Assembly: GCA_035420085.1 (NCBI GenBank)
Contig: DAOLUH010000001.1
Span: 185,008-249,007 of the forward strand
From: DSWT01 sp035420085
GTDB taxonomy: Bacteria; Chloroflexota; Anaerolineae; B4-G1; SLSP01
DNA length: 64,000 bases
Direction of reading: 5' to 3'
Shown here: positions 22,973 to 32,721 of the stretch, piece by piece
Layout of the letters: the number at the start of each line of letters is the position of its first letter
Position numbering within the stretch: the stretch's first letter is position 1
Position numbers and translations under genes: made by a program
Notes under the pieces: generated by a model
What the model was told of the DNA's origin: nothing
Database searches by the model: none
The model's input: the letters and a program-made list of their open reading frames with translations, nothing else

Positions 22973-25900
22973 TTATGGCTTCAGCCAGGGCGCGTTGTAG
23001 ACGATGACGGCGGTGTGCGGGTAGGTTCCCTGCGTGGGAATCCAATAGACCACACGCCCTTGCCGCGTGTCAATGACGGCGACGCGGTTCTGCTCCGGCA
23101 GGGTGACAAAGACAATCCCGCCGCCCGCCGCGAGGCCCTTGGGACTGCCGCCCACCGGGATGTGGGTGACGTTAGGATAGGCTTGCCAGGCGCGCATCAC
23201 GGTCGGCAGGTAGATGTTGAAGCCGAGGAGGAAGGTGCCCGGCGGCAAGAAGGTTTCCTGCGTTTGAATCGCGCTCTGGGCCGCGACGCTGTAGCCTGAT
23301 TCATTGCATGGTCCCTCGGCGAGCACGCTGACCGACTGCGCCGCGAAGTTCGCGTTGTAGACACACTCACCCATCACCGCCATGCCTTTGCCGCCGTCCG
23401 TCGAATCGGGACTGGGCGCTTGCTGCTGGGTCGGGAAGACAGTCCACCGTGAGAAATCGTCTGGGTCGTAGACGCGCAATTCGTGCAAGTGCGGGAAGGT
23501 GACATAGACATGGTCGGTCGCGCGGTTGTAGATGGTGGAGTACGGCAGATTGTCGCCTGTGTTCAGCATATACGTCAGGTTGAAAGTCAGCGGGGTGGGG
23601 GTCGAAGCGACTCTCCAGATGCCTTGTGCGCCCATATAGCGCTTTGTGCTGTACACCACATGCCGTGTGGGATCGGCGGTGATGCCGAAGAAGCCCCAGT
23701 CGTAAACTACCGGCATGTCCGGTTTGAGGCGCGCCACGACGTTGTGGGTGGCGTGTTCGATGACGGTGATCCCTTCGCCGCCAACGCTGTGATCGGTGGC
23801 GTAGATGTAGCCGTCGAGTTGCGCCAGGTAGAGTGTGCCGAAGCCTGTCGCCACACTCGTGATGACGTTGTGTGTGGCGAGATCGAAGACTTGTACCCGG
23901 CTGGGCGTGCTCGGCGGTACAGACGTGGCGTTGGCGACGTACAGTTGATTGTCAACCACAACCATGCCAAAAGGCGCGTCGCCTGTGGGAATACTCGTGA
24001 GATAGGCGAAGTTGGTGGTCTGGAACACGTCAATCGTGTTCGATGTGCGGTTGGCGACATAGAGCAACGTAGCGGTGCGGATCGGTGTGTCGTCGTTGGA
24101 GCTGTTGTTCGATGTGTCGCACTCCTCGTCCGTCGTGGTGATGCGGACTTCGTTGACGACTCGATCCACGCCGAGCGGGAAGGGATCCACGACCTCCACG
24201 ACAAAGATCAGGTCGCGTCCCTGACCCGGAGCGAGTGTGCCGAGGGTCATCGTGTAGTACGGCCCAACACTGTGCGTCCATCCGCCGCCGACGTAGGTGG
24301 TGTAATCCGGCAGACGCTCGGTGAGCATCACGTTGTGCGCCGTACCGACGCCGCTGTTGACGTAGACGATCGTGTAGGTGATCAGTTCGCCGGGCTGCGC
24401 GTAGAGGCGCTGGGTGACGCTTTGCGTCGTCGCCGGGCGCTCAAGTTGCGCTGTGACCTCGTCCCATGCGGCCTGCTGCGCGAGCGGCAGCGGCCCGATG
24501 TTGTCGTTCTTCACCACCACCAGGTCTGGGCCGAGGTCCACGGTGCTGGTGAGGGTGTAGCGATAGCCGCCGCTGATTTCGATGGTGTTCACGATGCGGC
24601 TGTCGGCGGTGTAGGCGAAGTTGGGATTCAACCGCACCTGCAGGAGCGGGCCGGGCTGATTGTACGTCGCCGCCGGAATCGCAGGGATCGTGTAGCGGCA
24701 GATCGGCCCCACGCACGCCCAATTCGTACCCGCGTAGGTGATGAACGGCGAAAGCGTGTCAGTGATGGGCACGTTGACGAAACCGGTTGTGGTGTTGGTG
24801 TTGGTGTAGAACGTGCTGTAGTTAAAATAATCGCCCGGCGCGATACAGCGCGGCGCCGCCTTGGAGATGCGCAGCGGACGGCGGCGCAGCGGCGTGTCTT
24901 CGTAGTTGCAGTTATCGGCCGGGTGGTAATCCGGCTCCCGGCTCCATCCACAGACGTAGTTGATCAGGTTGTTCACGCCTTCGGGAATCGTGTCGTGCGC
25001 GCGGACGACGAAGTAGTAGATGCCGCCCTGCCCCGGCGCGAGCGTCCCCAGCGCCATCGTGTACGTTCGCCCGCTGACCAGCCTCCAGCCGTAGCCGATG
25101 TAGTCGGTGTACAGCGGCAGAATTTCCGTGAGGACGACGTTCGTGGCGGTGTACGGCCCGACGTTCTCGACGGCGATGGTGTACGTGACCACATCGCCCT
25201 CGTAGACAAACTCGCGGTGTTGGGTGATGCCCAGCGTGGTGACCTCGCGCAGCAGCAGGCGCTCAATGGTCTGTTGCTTCGCCACCGCAAAAGGCGTCGT
25301 CGGCCCGACATCGTCGTCCTTGATCACTACCAGATCGGACGGGCAGCGGATGGTGAACCTTTCCGAGTCCGCGTCGGCGAAGTAAGCCACGTTGTTGTTG
25401 AGGACCGTCAGGGTGACGATGTTGGTCAGCGCGATGTCGCAGACTTCCACTGCCGGACGGTAAATCACATTGAGAACGAAACTGCCCGACACCCCCGCGC
25501 CCAGGGTGGGGATGTACCACGCGACGTTGGGCGTCGTGGTCACGCGCGTCCACCCGGCAGCAGTCGCCGTGTCGCTGTGCCAGATCGTGTCCGGCGGCAG
25601 TGTGTCGGTGATGCGCACCCCGGTCAGCGGGACGTTGTTGGGGTTGGTATAGGTGATGGTGAACGAGATCACCTGTCCCGCCACGCCCATCGCCGCGGTA
25701 AAGGTCTTCTCGATCTGTGGACGTCGCAGCACGGGCGTATCTTCGTGGTTGCAGTTATCATTGGGCGCCCTGTCGCCTTCAGCCGCCCACCCACACACCA
25801 GGTTGTCCAGATTGTTGATGTTGGCCGGCAGCGGTTCATTCACGCGGACAATGAAGTAGCGCACCACACCCTCACCAGGTTGCAGCGTGCCCACCGACGT

Positions 25901-28900
25901 GATGTAGGTGCGTCCACCCATCCCCGTCCAACCATAGCCGACGTAGCTGGTGTAGAGCGGCAGCGTCTCCGTCAGCACGACGTTGGTGGCAGGCATCACC
26001 CCCACATTGACGACAGAAATCGTATACGTGACCAGGTCGCCATCGAAGACAAACTCGCGGTGATACGGCTCGGCGGTCGCCAGGGCGCTCCCGGCAGTCT
26101 GCCGCCAGGCATCGAATGCGATCTGCTTTGCCGGCGCTAGCAGCGTGTTGGTGATCGGCCCAACGTTATCGTCTTTGATGACGACGATGTCCACCGCGCC
26201 GATAATGGCGAGCGTGTGCATATCTGTGTCCGTGATTGAGTTGGTGAAGCCGAGCGGGTGATAACGCACACTCACGGTGTTCACCCGGTCGCCGTTTGGC
26301 GTGCTCGGCGGAATGGCGTAGGGCACACCGAACACACAAGCCGCCCCTGCCGCCAGCGACGTGCAGCCGTTCGCCGCCGCCCGCGCCGTCAAATCTCCCA
26401 ATCCTGGCCAGCCGACGCCGACATCGGTGACGGCGTCGAGCACTAAAGCCGGACTATCCGCGGAGCCGGCGTTGGTGATGCGGAAGGTGTAGGTGATCGT
26501 GTCGCCGGGATGCGCCTCGGCGGGGCCGCTTTTGTCCACCTGGATGGCCGGCTGGAAAAGGTTGACGCTATGATTATCCGACGCCGTGATGACGTTAGAG
26601 AACCCGATGGGCGAGCATGTGACGTTGGCCGTGTTGACCAGCGGATCAGGCGCGCTTGCGGGGACGGTGAACTGGCGCGTCAAGACGTAAAGCGGAGCAT
26701 TCCAGGGCAAGGTCACTGCCTGGTCAAGCCCCAACATGGCATCGGTGATGCGGCATTGCAAATCAGGCGCGTCGTTGGAACTGGTGTTGTCCAACGTCAA
26801 TGTGTACGTGGTCGAATCGCCGATCTTGCTCAGTGGGTCGCCTGTCTTGGCGAAGGCGATGGACGGCTGGAACAGGTTGACGCTGTGCGTTGCCGTTGCC
26901 GTGATGACATTGGGGAAGCCGACAGGCGAACAGATGACGTTGGCCGTGTTGACCAGTGGATCAGACGCGCCCGCGGGGACGGTGTATGGACGCGTCAATA
27001 CAGAGGGCGCAGCACCCGCAGCCAGTACCACAGTCTGATCGAGACCCAACAAAGCGTCGGTGATGCGACAAACCAGCTCCGGTGAGTCGGTGGAACTGGT
27101 GTTGGCGAGCGTCAACGTATACGGCGTCACGTCGCCGATCTTGCTCAGCGCATCGCCCGTCTTGCTGAAAGTGATGGAGGGCTGGAACAAGTTGACGCTG
27201 TGGCTATCCGTCGCCGTAACCGCCTGGTTGAACGCGGTGAGGCGGTACGTCGCCGTGACCACGTTCACGAGCGGGTCGGGAACGCCCGCAGCGACGACAT
27301 AAGGAACCTGGAAGGTGCAAAGCGCGCCGGTCGCCAGGGGCGTGCAACCGCGCGCCGTCAAATTGCCCAGACCCGGCCAGCCGACGCCGGTATCCACGAT
27401 GCTCACCACATCCAACGGCGGCGTAGAGGCCGGGATGCTGGTGTTCCTGATCTGATAGGTGTACGTGACGACATCGGTGACTTTGGACAGCGTCGGTCCG
27501 GTTTTGGTGATTTCGATTGAGGGGCACAGCACCGTGACTGGCGCTGCGCTGGACGCATTGTTATCCAGGCGCGCTTCCAGTGTCGTGCTGGTGATGACCG
27601 CCAGATTGGTCAGTTGCAATCCACAGGCAGCGGCGCTGTTCACGGTGGTCGTCACCAGGAAGCTGCCGCGCGCGCCGGCCGCCAGGCCTGGCAGCGTCCA
27701 CACGACTTCGGGCGTCGTCGCGCCTCGTGTCCAGGGCGGGACCGCGGTATCGGCCACCCACTGCATCCCTACTGGCAGCGTGTCACGGATGGTAAGACGG
27801 GCAGCGGCGGCGTTGCCCTGGTTGGCATAGTCAATCCGGTAGGTGACCAGCCCGCCGACAACGGCTTGTGTGGTTAGCGCCGTTTTGGTAATCGCCAGAT
27901 CGGGGAGGGGGAGGTCATAGGGAACCGCGAAGTCGCAAAAATCAGTCGCGGTCACAATAATGCGCGCCGGGAGTGGACCGACGCCGGAGGGGACATATTG
28001 CGCCGTCGCTATCCCCTGGTCATTGATAAGGACTGCGGCAGGCTCGAAATGCCCCCAGTTGGCCGTGAGCGCGACCCGCCGCGCGTTAGGAATAGGAGAA
28101 TCCGCCAGCAGGTCGGTCGGCGTGCGCGGGACGGTGAAGAATGACGCGCCATCTTGCCCGCGCAACGTTAGCGTCACGACACCATAGGCATCGCTGGAAG
28201 GAATGGAGAGCGTAATCCAGGGGGTATAATTGGCCTGACCGAAGATCGCACCGGCAGGCGGTGTGTTGGTGCCCCACCAATTGTAACGCGCGTCGGCTTG
28301 CAGGGTTGTGTTGTTCCGCAATTCATATGTTCCACCTGTGAGCGCGCAGAGTGCGTTGCTGGTGACGATAGGTGGAATAACCGTGCTATTCACCGACGCA
28401 TACTCGACGGCGTCGGCAAGAGAGTCGTGGATTACATTATTAGCGACGTTGACGACGCCCAGGTTTGGCGTATTGACCACATAAATCGCGGCCTGATACC
28501 CGCTGCCGCCGCCGTTGTTATAGAGATGATTGTATTGGACTCCCGTGCCATTTTGTGCTTGCACGTAGATCGCAGCGCCGGAATGACTACTTGTCAGCAT
28601 CGTGCTGTGAATTGTGTTACTCAACACCTGGTTAGAACTGCCGATATCCAAATAGATGCCGGCTGCGCCACAATGATGAATTGCGTTGTTCGTGATAGCG
28701 TTAAAGTGGCCGTCTGCTACCAGAATGCCTGTCCCGGCGCAGTCGTAGATTTCGTTACGGCTGATGGTGTTGTAATTGCCGCCACCGGTACCCCCGCTCT
28801 TCAGATGCAAGCCTACGTTAGCAATATCCCGGATGATGTTGTTCGACATAAGATTGTGGCTACCTTCATTCAGGACAATCCCGTTGGTGGAACTGTAGAT

Positions 28901-29497
28901 GGTGTTGTTCCTGATTTCAGAATAGTCAATGTCCCCACCGATACTCCCGTTGAATTCACCTATGCCGCCGTTATAGCGCATAGTATTAGATAAAATCCAA
29001 TCTCCATCACCCGGTTGTGTTGATCCACTGGGAGCGATGCCGGTACAGGCATATTCGATGTGGGCGTATTGGACTCGGTTGCGGATGCTGTTCGTCCCGA
29101 AAAGGATCCCCAACCACCGCCCTTGTCCTCCACAGGGACTGGTGGCTGTCGGGTTAGAGGCCGTAAACGTGATGGGCCTGCTGGGCGTCCCGAGAGCCTG
29201 GAGATTGCCTTCCACCTGGAGCCGCGCGCCGGTTTGGAAATAAATGGCTGTGCTTGTACCTGTCGGCGCAATGGTGAGCGTGATACCAGGGATAACTGTA
29301 ACGGTGTTCGTCACAATCTCATAACATCCTTCACTCCATGTGGTGGGGGTGGTGATATCCTGATTCACGGTTTTGCAACCGGAAGGTGGTGCGGCATACG
29401 TCGTCGCCGTGGGCTGGGAGAGAAATACAAGCAGGATGGCTACACCGCCGAGGGCTAATAATACTGTTCCAGTGGCAATCAAACTTTTCCTTATCAT
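22973..29497 (-). CDS. Giant secreted protein: beta-helix, DUF11 modules, propeller
   Basis: 2174 residues, ATG with CAGGAGG upstream. A signal segment occupies residues 1-36. About 60-400 is a right-handed beta-helix (parallel beta-helix repeats such as NNTIYSSTNGIVLNEGSHN). From about 530 come DUF11-type adhesin modules. Within these, two adjacent 130-residue units sharing HSVNLFQPSI and DPLSKIGD are near copies. Three further units start with DIVVIKDDNVGP, DLVVIKDDDVGP and DLVVVKNDNIGP at about 1106, 1389 and 1662. The last 370 residues are a YVTN-type beta-propeller (LYVANRTSNTIDVF), containing NIYLPTVMRAW. It is likely exported and attached to the cell surface or matrix. The N-terminal third is AT-richer than the rest. 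Confidence 0.85.
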   Translation of the reverse strand: MIRKSLIATGTVLLALGGVAILLVFLSQPTATTYAAPPSGCKTVNQDITTPTTWSEGCYEIVTNTVTVIPGITLTIAPTGTSTAIYFQTGARLQVEGNLQALGTPSRPITFTASNPTATSPCGGQGRWLGILFGTNSIRNRVQYAHIEYACTGIAPSGSTQPGDGDWILSNTMRYNGGIGEFNGSIGGDIDYSEIRNNTIYSSTNGIVLNEGSHNLMSNNIIRDIANVGLHLKSGGTGGGNYNTISRNEIYDCAGTGILVADGHFNAITNNAIHHCGAAGIYLDIGSSNQVLSNTIHSTMLTSSHSGAAIYVQAQNGTGVQYNHLYNNGGGSGYQAAIYVVNTPNLGVVNVANNVIHDSLADAVEYASVNSTVIPPIVTSNALCALTGGTYELRNNTTLQADARYNWWGTNTPPAGAIFGQANYTPWITLSIPSSDAYGVVTLTLRGQDGASFFTVPRTPTDLLADSPIPNARRVALTANWGHFEPAAVLINDQGIATAQYVPSGVGPLPARIIVTATDFCDFAVPYDLPLPDLAITKTALTTQAVVGGLVTYRIDYANQGNAAAARLTIRDTLPVGMQWVADTAVPPWTRGATTPEVVWTLPGLAAGARGSFLVTTTVNSAAACGLQLTNLAVITSTTLEARLDNNASSAAPVTVLCPSIEITKTGPTLSKVTDVVTYTYQIRNTSIPASTPPLDVVSIVDTGVGWPGLGNLTARGCTPLATGALCTFQVPYVVAAGVPDPLVNVVTATYRLTAFNQAVTATDSHSVNLFQPSITFSKTGDALSKIGDVTPYTLTLANTSSTDSPELVCRITDALLGLDQTVVLAAGAAPSVLTRPYTVPAGASDPLVNTANVICSPVGFPNVITATATHSVNLFQPSIAFAKTGDPLSKIGDSTTYTLTLDNTSSNDAPDLQCRITDAMLGLDQAVTLPWNAPLYVLTRQFTVPASAPDPLVNTANVTCSPIGFSNVITASDNHSVNLFQPAIQVDKSGPAEAHPGDTITYTFRITNAGSADSPALVLDAVTDVGVGWPGLGDLTARAAANGCTSLAAGAACVFGVPYAIPPSTPNGDRVNTVSVRYHPLGFTNSITDTDMHTLAIIGAVDIVVIKDDNVGPITNTLLAPAKQIAFDAWRQTAGSALATAEPYHREFVFDGDLVTYTISVVNVGVMPATNVVLTETLPLYTSYVGYGWTGMGGRTYITSVGTLQPGEGVVRYFIVRVNEPLPANINNLDNLVCGWAAEGDRAPNDNCNHEDTPVLRRPQIEKTFTAAMGVAGQVISFTITYTNPNNVPLTGVRITDTLPPDTIWHSDTATAAGWTRVTTTPNVAWYIPTLGAGVSGSFVLNVIYRPAVEVCDIALTNIVTLTVLNNNVAYFADADSERFTIRCPSDLVVIKDDDVGPTTPFAVAKQQTIERLLLREVTTLGITQHREFVYEGDVVTYTIAVENVGPYTATNVVLTEILPLYTDYIGYGWRLVSGRTYTMALGTLAPGQGGIYYFVVRAHDTIPEGVNNLINYVCGWSREPDYHPADNCNYEDTPLRRRPLRISKAAPRCIAPGDYFNYSTFYTNTNTTTGFVNVPITDTLSPFITYAGTNWACVGPICRYTIPAIPAATYNQPGPLLQVRLNPNFAYTADSRIVNTIEISGGYRYTLTSTVDLGPDLVVVKNDNIGPLPLAQQAAWDEVTAQLERPATTQSVTQRLYAQPGELITYTIVYVNSGVGTAHNVMLTERLPDYTTYVGGGWTHSVGPYYTMTLGTLAPGQGRDLIFVVEVVDPFPLGVDRVVNEVRITTTDEECDTSNNSSNDDTPIRTATLLYVANRTSNTIDVFQTTNFAYLTSIPTGDAPFGMVVVDNQLYVANATSVPPSTPSRVQVFDLATHNVITSVATGFGTLYLAQLDGYIYATDHSVGGEGITVIEHATHNVVARLKPDMPVVYDWGFFGITADPTRHVVYSTKRYMGAQGIWRVASTPTPLTFNLTYMLNTGDNLPYSTIYNRATDHVYVTFPHLHELRVYDPDDFSRWTVFPTQQQAPSPDSTDGGKGMAVMGECVYNANFAAQSVSVLAEGPCNESGYSVAAQSAIQTQETFLPPGTFLLGFNIYLPTVMRAWQAYPNVTHIPVGGSPKGLAAGGGIVFVTLPEQNRVAVIDTRQGRVVYWIPTQGTYPHTAVIVYNAPWLKP

Positions 29498-29657
29498 TCT
29501 ACCTGCCTCCTGTTCTATGTAAAGAAGGATCTTGCGAAGGTTTGAGCGGACAGGTTCTTACACCTTCGCACTCGGCTAGTATTACCCTTATTTAATTATA
29601 GGATGTTTCTGAATCGCTGAGGGTTAAAATCCAATTACGATTGGATTAAGCCGACAA

Positions 29658-29685
29658 AAAAAGCGGCATCCATTGGACGCCGCCT
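29658..29685 (-). terminator. Terminator after the DUF4914 gene
   Basis: Read on the minus strand, GCGGCGTCC and GGATGCCGC pair around AAT with one G-T wobble and are followed by seven T. Confidence 0.8.
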
Positions 29686-29710
29686 GGCAACTTAATCTCC
29701 CTGATAAACT

Positions 29711-31588
29711 TTAATCTCCAGGATGCGAAGGAATCAACGCCTCGTAATCTGCCACGCTGCCGCCGTCGAAACAACACTCGATGATCTGCCGTCCCAACGG
29801 CAGCAAATCATCGGTATAAAACTCTTTCAGACACTTGTGGAAGAAATCGGTCAGCATCTTCGCGCCTACATCATAGGCCTCTTCGCCCACTTCGGGCTGG
29901 ATTTCTACTTTGGTCAGATAATTGGTGACCATGCGCCCTTCGACCTGTAAATGGTGCAGACGATAGCCGAGTAAGTTGCAGCGTGACACGCGCAGTTGTT
30001 CTGGCTTGAAGGGGGCGATACCGCGCCGCGCCATATATTCGCGGGTGATCCACTGTGGCATAAAGCCCACCCGCCACGCGCCGATGTATTGATTTGGACA
30101 CAGAATGTAGCGCGTGCGCGTGTTATCGCGGAACTGCGCCAGCAGCAGATTGGCCTGATCCACCTTGCGCCCGGTGGCGAAAGGCCAATATGAACCGACG
30201 CCCTCACTGCTCATGCCGCTAGTATCGGTGATGCTCGGATTTTCGTGGCCGCGCGGGGCAGTGAGCCGCCACAGCCACGCCAGCGCTGGCGGCAGCAGAT
30301 GAAAAAGCCCGATGATGCCGTAGGAGGGGTTCTCGCGGGTGCAGGGCGGCGTGCGTACCCCAAAGCTGCGAATATCCACCCGCACTGGCTCATTAACGAT
30401 GTTGGGCACCGCCGCGCGCGGAATGACAACGCGTGGATTAGGGCAGCGCTTGCCCGGCGCGTCCTCGGTGTGCTCCCAGATGAGCGCGCGTCCGCGCGGC
30501 ACGGCGTCAATGTTGAGGAACAACATCGGCATTGTGGCTTCGGCGGTCAAGCGCTCCAGATGCACATCCGTGCCGTAGTGCTCGATGTGGTTGACGCGCA
30601 CGAACCACGCTTCTTCAGCGTCTGCAATCGTTAGCCGCCCGTTGTTCTTCTGAATCGCCGGATGGCACACCGCCATGTCGTCGGCGACCGGGTTCAAATC
30701 GCAGGTGCGCGGAATTTCAAGATAGCGCTTCTCGCCGGTGACGATGTTCTCGCCAAGCAGCAGCCGTCCGTCGCTCTCGCGGTGGGCTTGCTCCAGCATC
30801 TCGCTCTTGCCGCCGCCGCTCGCCCCTTCGTGCATAATGACCACGGTGTTATCATAAGGCGTCACCACGCGCACGGCGGAACAGTGCGTCGTCACCCACC
30901 CCTCGCGCTCGCCCTGATTGAGCAACATCCCATAGACACCCTTCTTGGCGCTGGGGCCGGGGTAGAGGTTGTAGGAGAACATCTCATGTAAATCATCCAG
31001 GCGATTGTGGACAACAACCTGCTTGCCAGCGAAGTGCGTATGCCGGAACGTCGGGGCGACGTAAATAATGGAAGTTGGGTGAAAATCAGGAGTGATCTCG
31101 GCGGCCGGAATGATCCCTTGCAGCAACGCCAACCCCAGAGCGAAGAACCCGGCGTTGGCCGGCGCGATGCACAGCGCGTCACTGCCCATGCCCTTTGGCC
31201 CGGCGGTGAAGGCAAACATCGCCAACGGCTGCTCTTTTAGCCACTCGAAGGTGGCCTGGCGCAACATGTGGAAATCTTCTCCGTAGCGTTCCTTGAACGT
31301 AGGTTTGTCGGTGGGCTTGTCATCGGCGATGACCATACAATCGGGGTCGCGGCGGCGCATATACGCTTCCGGGTAATTCGCGGCGACGCCGTTCCGCACA
31401 CGGGAAACCGTCGCTTCGAGCACCTTGCCGTGGTCGGGGATTTCGTAGCTGACTTCGGTATGATTGCTACCCAGGCCGCCGCAAGCCATATTGATCAGCT
31501 CATTGACCGAACTGGCGATAATCACAGAGGGACATGCTTCCAGAATCCGCCGCGCCTCTTCCGGCGGATTGTACCTATGCCAATCCAT
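29711..31588 (-). CDS. DUF4914 family protein (PEP carboxykinase-like)
   Basis: 625 residues, starting at MDWHRYNPPEEARR after AAAGGAG. The sequence matches what I remember of DUF4914: IIYVAPTFRHTHFAGKQ, MFSYNLYPGPSAKKGVYG and a P-loop-like HEGASGGGKSEMLEQ near residue 270. The P-loop and the layout around it recall nucleotide-dependent PEP carboxykinases, so a kinase-type or decarboxylating reaction is possible, but no activity is established. An in-frame upstream extension to 31678 is unlikely. It is transcribed away from the restriction system. Confidence 0.82.
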   Translation of the reverse strand: MDWHRYNPPEEARRILEACPSVIIASSVNELINMACGGLGSNHTEVSYEIPDHGKVLEATVSRVRNGVAANYPEAYMRRRDPDCMVIADDKPTDKPTFKERYGEDFHMLRQATFEWLKEQPLAMFAFTAGPKGMGSDALCIAPANAGFFALGLALLQGIIPAAEITPDFHPTSIIYVAPTFRHTHFAGKQVVVHNRLDDLHEMFSYNLYPGPSAKKGVYGMLLNQGEREGWVTTHCSAVRVVTPYDNTVVIMHEGASGGGKSEMLEQAHRESDGRLLLGENIVTGEKRYLEIPRTCDLNPVADDMAVCHPAIQKNNGRLTIADAEEAWFVRVNHIEHYGTDVHLERLTAEATMPMLFLNIDAVPRGRALIWEHTEDAPGKRCPNPRVVIPRAAVPNIVNEPVRVDIRSFGVRTPPCTRENPSYGIIGLFHLLPPALAWLWRLTAPRGHENPSITDTSGMSSEGVGSYWPFATGRKVDQANLLLAQFRDNTRTRYILCPNQYIGAWRVGFMPQWITREYMARRGIAPFKPEQLRVSRCNLLGYRLHHLQVEGRMVTNYLTKVEIQPEVGEEAYDVGAKMLTDFFHKCLKEFYTDDLLPLGRQIIECCFDGGSVADYEALIPSHPGD

Positions 31589-31666
31589 CGCGTTTTCTCC
31601 TTTCCTTACTGCCGACTGGTCGCGCGTCCCTGGGCTGGGCAGGGGGCGACCAAAAAGATTCGAATC

Positions 31667-31675
31667 ATCATAACA
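31667..31675 (-). promoter_or_regulatory. Extended -10 for the DUF4914 gene
   Basis: On the minus strand TG-T-TATGAT reads as an extended -10 about 80 bases before the start codon. No convincing -35. Confidence 0.35.
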
Positions 31676-31723
31676 CAAAATGCGTTTTTTACATTTCGTG
31701 CATCCCCGCTCGAATGATTTTGA

Positions 31724-31749
31724 TACTCATAGTCTGTAGACTTATAGAA
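31724..31749 (+). promoter_or_regulatory. C-box operator of the restriction system
   Basis: TACTCATAGTC-TGTA-GACTTATAGAA matches the known double C-box layout (GACTyATAGTC-N4-GACTyATAGTC) recognised by controller proteins of type II restriction systems. The inner palindrome AGTC-TGTA-GACT (31731-31742) is exact. It overlaps the -35 of the controller gene promoter, as expected for activation followed by repression. Confidence 0.8.
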
Positions 31750-31765
31750 TGACTACTCATATAAT
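31737..31765 (+). promoter_or_regulatory. Promoter of the controller gene
   Basis: TAGACT (31737-31742) and TATAAT (31760-31765) are 17 bases apart. Transcription would begin about 31772, three bases before the ATG at 31775, so the message is probably leaderless, as is typical for C-protein genes. Confidence 0.65.
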
Positions 31766-31774
31766 TCATTTTCA

Positions 31775-32032
31775 ATGAAAAACGCGCTGATTCCACTGCA
31801 AATCTTTGGCGCAACGGTAAGAAAGTTGCGTGAAGAACAAAGACTGTCCCAAGAGGCATTCGCCGATTTGTGTGGCCTACACCGCACGTACATCGGGGGC
31901 ATCGAACGCGGCGAGCGCAACATTGGATTATTGAATGTACTACGCATCGCTAAGGCGCTTGGCGTGGAGCCAGGGGAATTACTTGTGGATTTCGACCAGA
32001 AAGTTATGGAGCAATTGGATAATCTGCAATGA
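31775..32032 (+). CDS. Restriction system controller protein (XRE family)
   Basis: 85 residues, essentially one helix-turn-helix domain: FGATVRKLREEQRLSQEAFA, GLHRTYIGGIERGERNIG and LLNVLRIAKALGVEPGEL. Size, position before a nuclease gene and the C-box upstream make it a C protein, which delays nuclease expression until the methylase has acted. It overlaps the nuclease gene by four bases. Confidence 0.88.
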   Translation: MKNALIPLQIFGATVRKLREEQRLSQEAFADLCGLHRTYIGGIERGERNIGLLNVLRIAKALGVEPGELLVDFDQKVMEQLDNLQ

Positions 32033-32721
32033 CGCCACAGCTTTGCCTTGAACGTATCCCCAGTCGCTCGGTTTATGAGCAAATTCAACCACGACTTTGT
32101 CAATGCCTTCAGGGCCATGACGGAGCACATCACGAGTTCCCTTACCTTGTGCAACTCAGCCAGGGTGTTTATAGATCTGTCGCCAACAAGATCAAACGCG
32201 ATGCAACGATGACGACTGGCGCAGCCTGGAAAAGCAAAGAGGCTGGGCCAAATCGAATTCTACGGTGGGTGATGCTTTTATCGGATGCGGAGTTGGAACA
32301 GTACGATATTGTGATGCGCGATCTCAAGCCCCAGGTCGTTGCCAAACTGCGTGACAAAGCCGCCAGCTACGAAAGTTGTATGGGGGTTGCCAAGAAGCTG
32401 ACCTGGTTGGTTTATCAGATGCAGGGCGCGCCGATACCACCGCCGGAAATTGCCGAATATCTGGAAGCGCATTTCGGGCTGATGCGTTCGGAAAGCACAA
32501 CTTGTATGGTTTGCCATCTACCGCTGCCGTTCGAACTGTTCTTCAAGGCCGCGCGAGGCAAAGCTGAAATCGAAACCGGTCACAGAAATCCGCGGCTTCA
32601 CGACGTGGACAATGTTGGATTTGCGCATAGGGAGTGTAACATTGCTCAGGGGAACAAAACACTGCCGGAGTTTTACCTGTGGATTCGAGACATCCTCCAA
32701 CGGGTAGAAGATGTGCGCTAA
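32029..32721 (+). CDS. HNH restriction endonuclease
   Basis: 230 residues. The C-terminal part is a zinc-supported HNH nuclease: CMVCHLPLPF, then EIETGHRNPRLHD, NVGFAHRECNIAQGNK, where the two Cys pairs, the His and the Asn occupy HNH positions. The N-terminal 140 residues are unlike anything I recognise and probably include DNA recognition. It is translationally coupled to the controller and ends four bases into the convergent methylase gene. Recognition sequence unknown. Confidence 0.75.
   Translation: MTPQLCLERIPSRSVYEQIQPRLCQCLQGHDGAHHEFPYLVQLSQGVYRSVANKIKRDATMTTGAAWKSKEAGPNRILRWVMLLSDAELEQYDIVMRDLKPQVVAKLRDKAASYESCMGVAKKLTWLVYQMQGAPIPPPEIAEYLEAHFGLMRSESTTCMVCHLPLPFELFFKAARGKAEIETGHRNPRLHDVDNVGFAHRECNIAQGNKTLPEFYLWIRDILQRVEDVR

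Noticed and set aside
23483..26140. 885-codon open frame on the plus strand
   Set aside because: Antisense to the giant surface protein. Its composition (Arg/Val/Asp/His rich) is that of a shadow frame, and it has no ribosome site.
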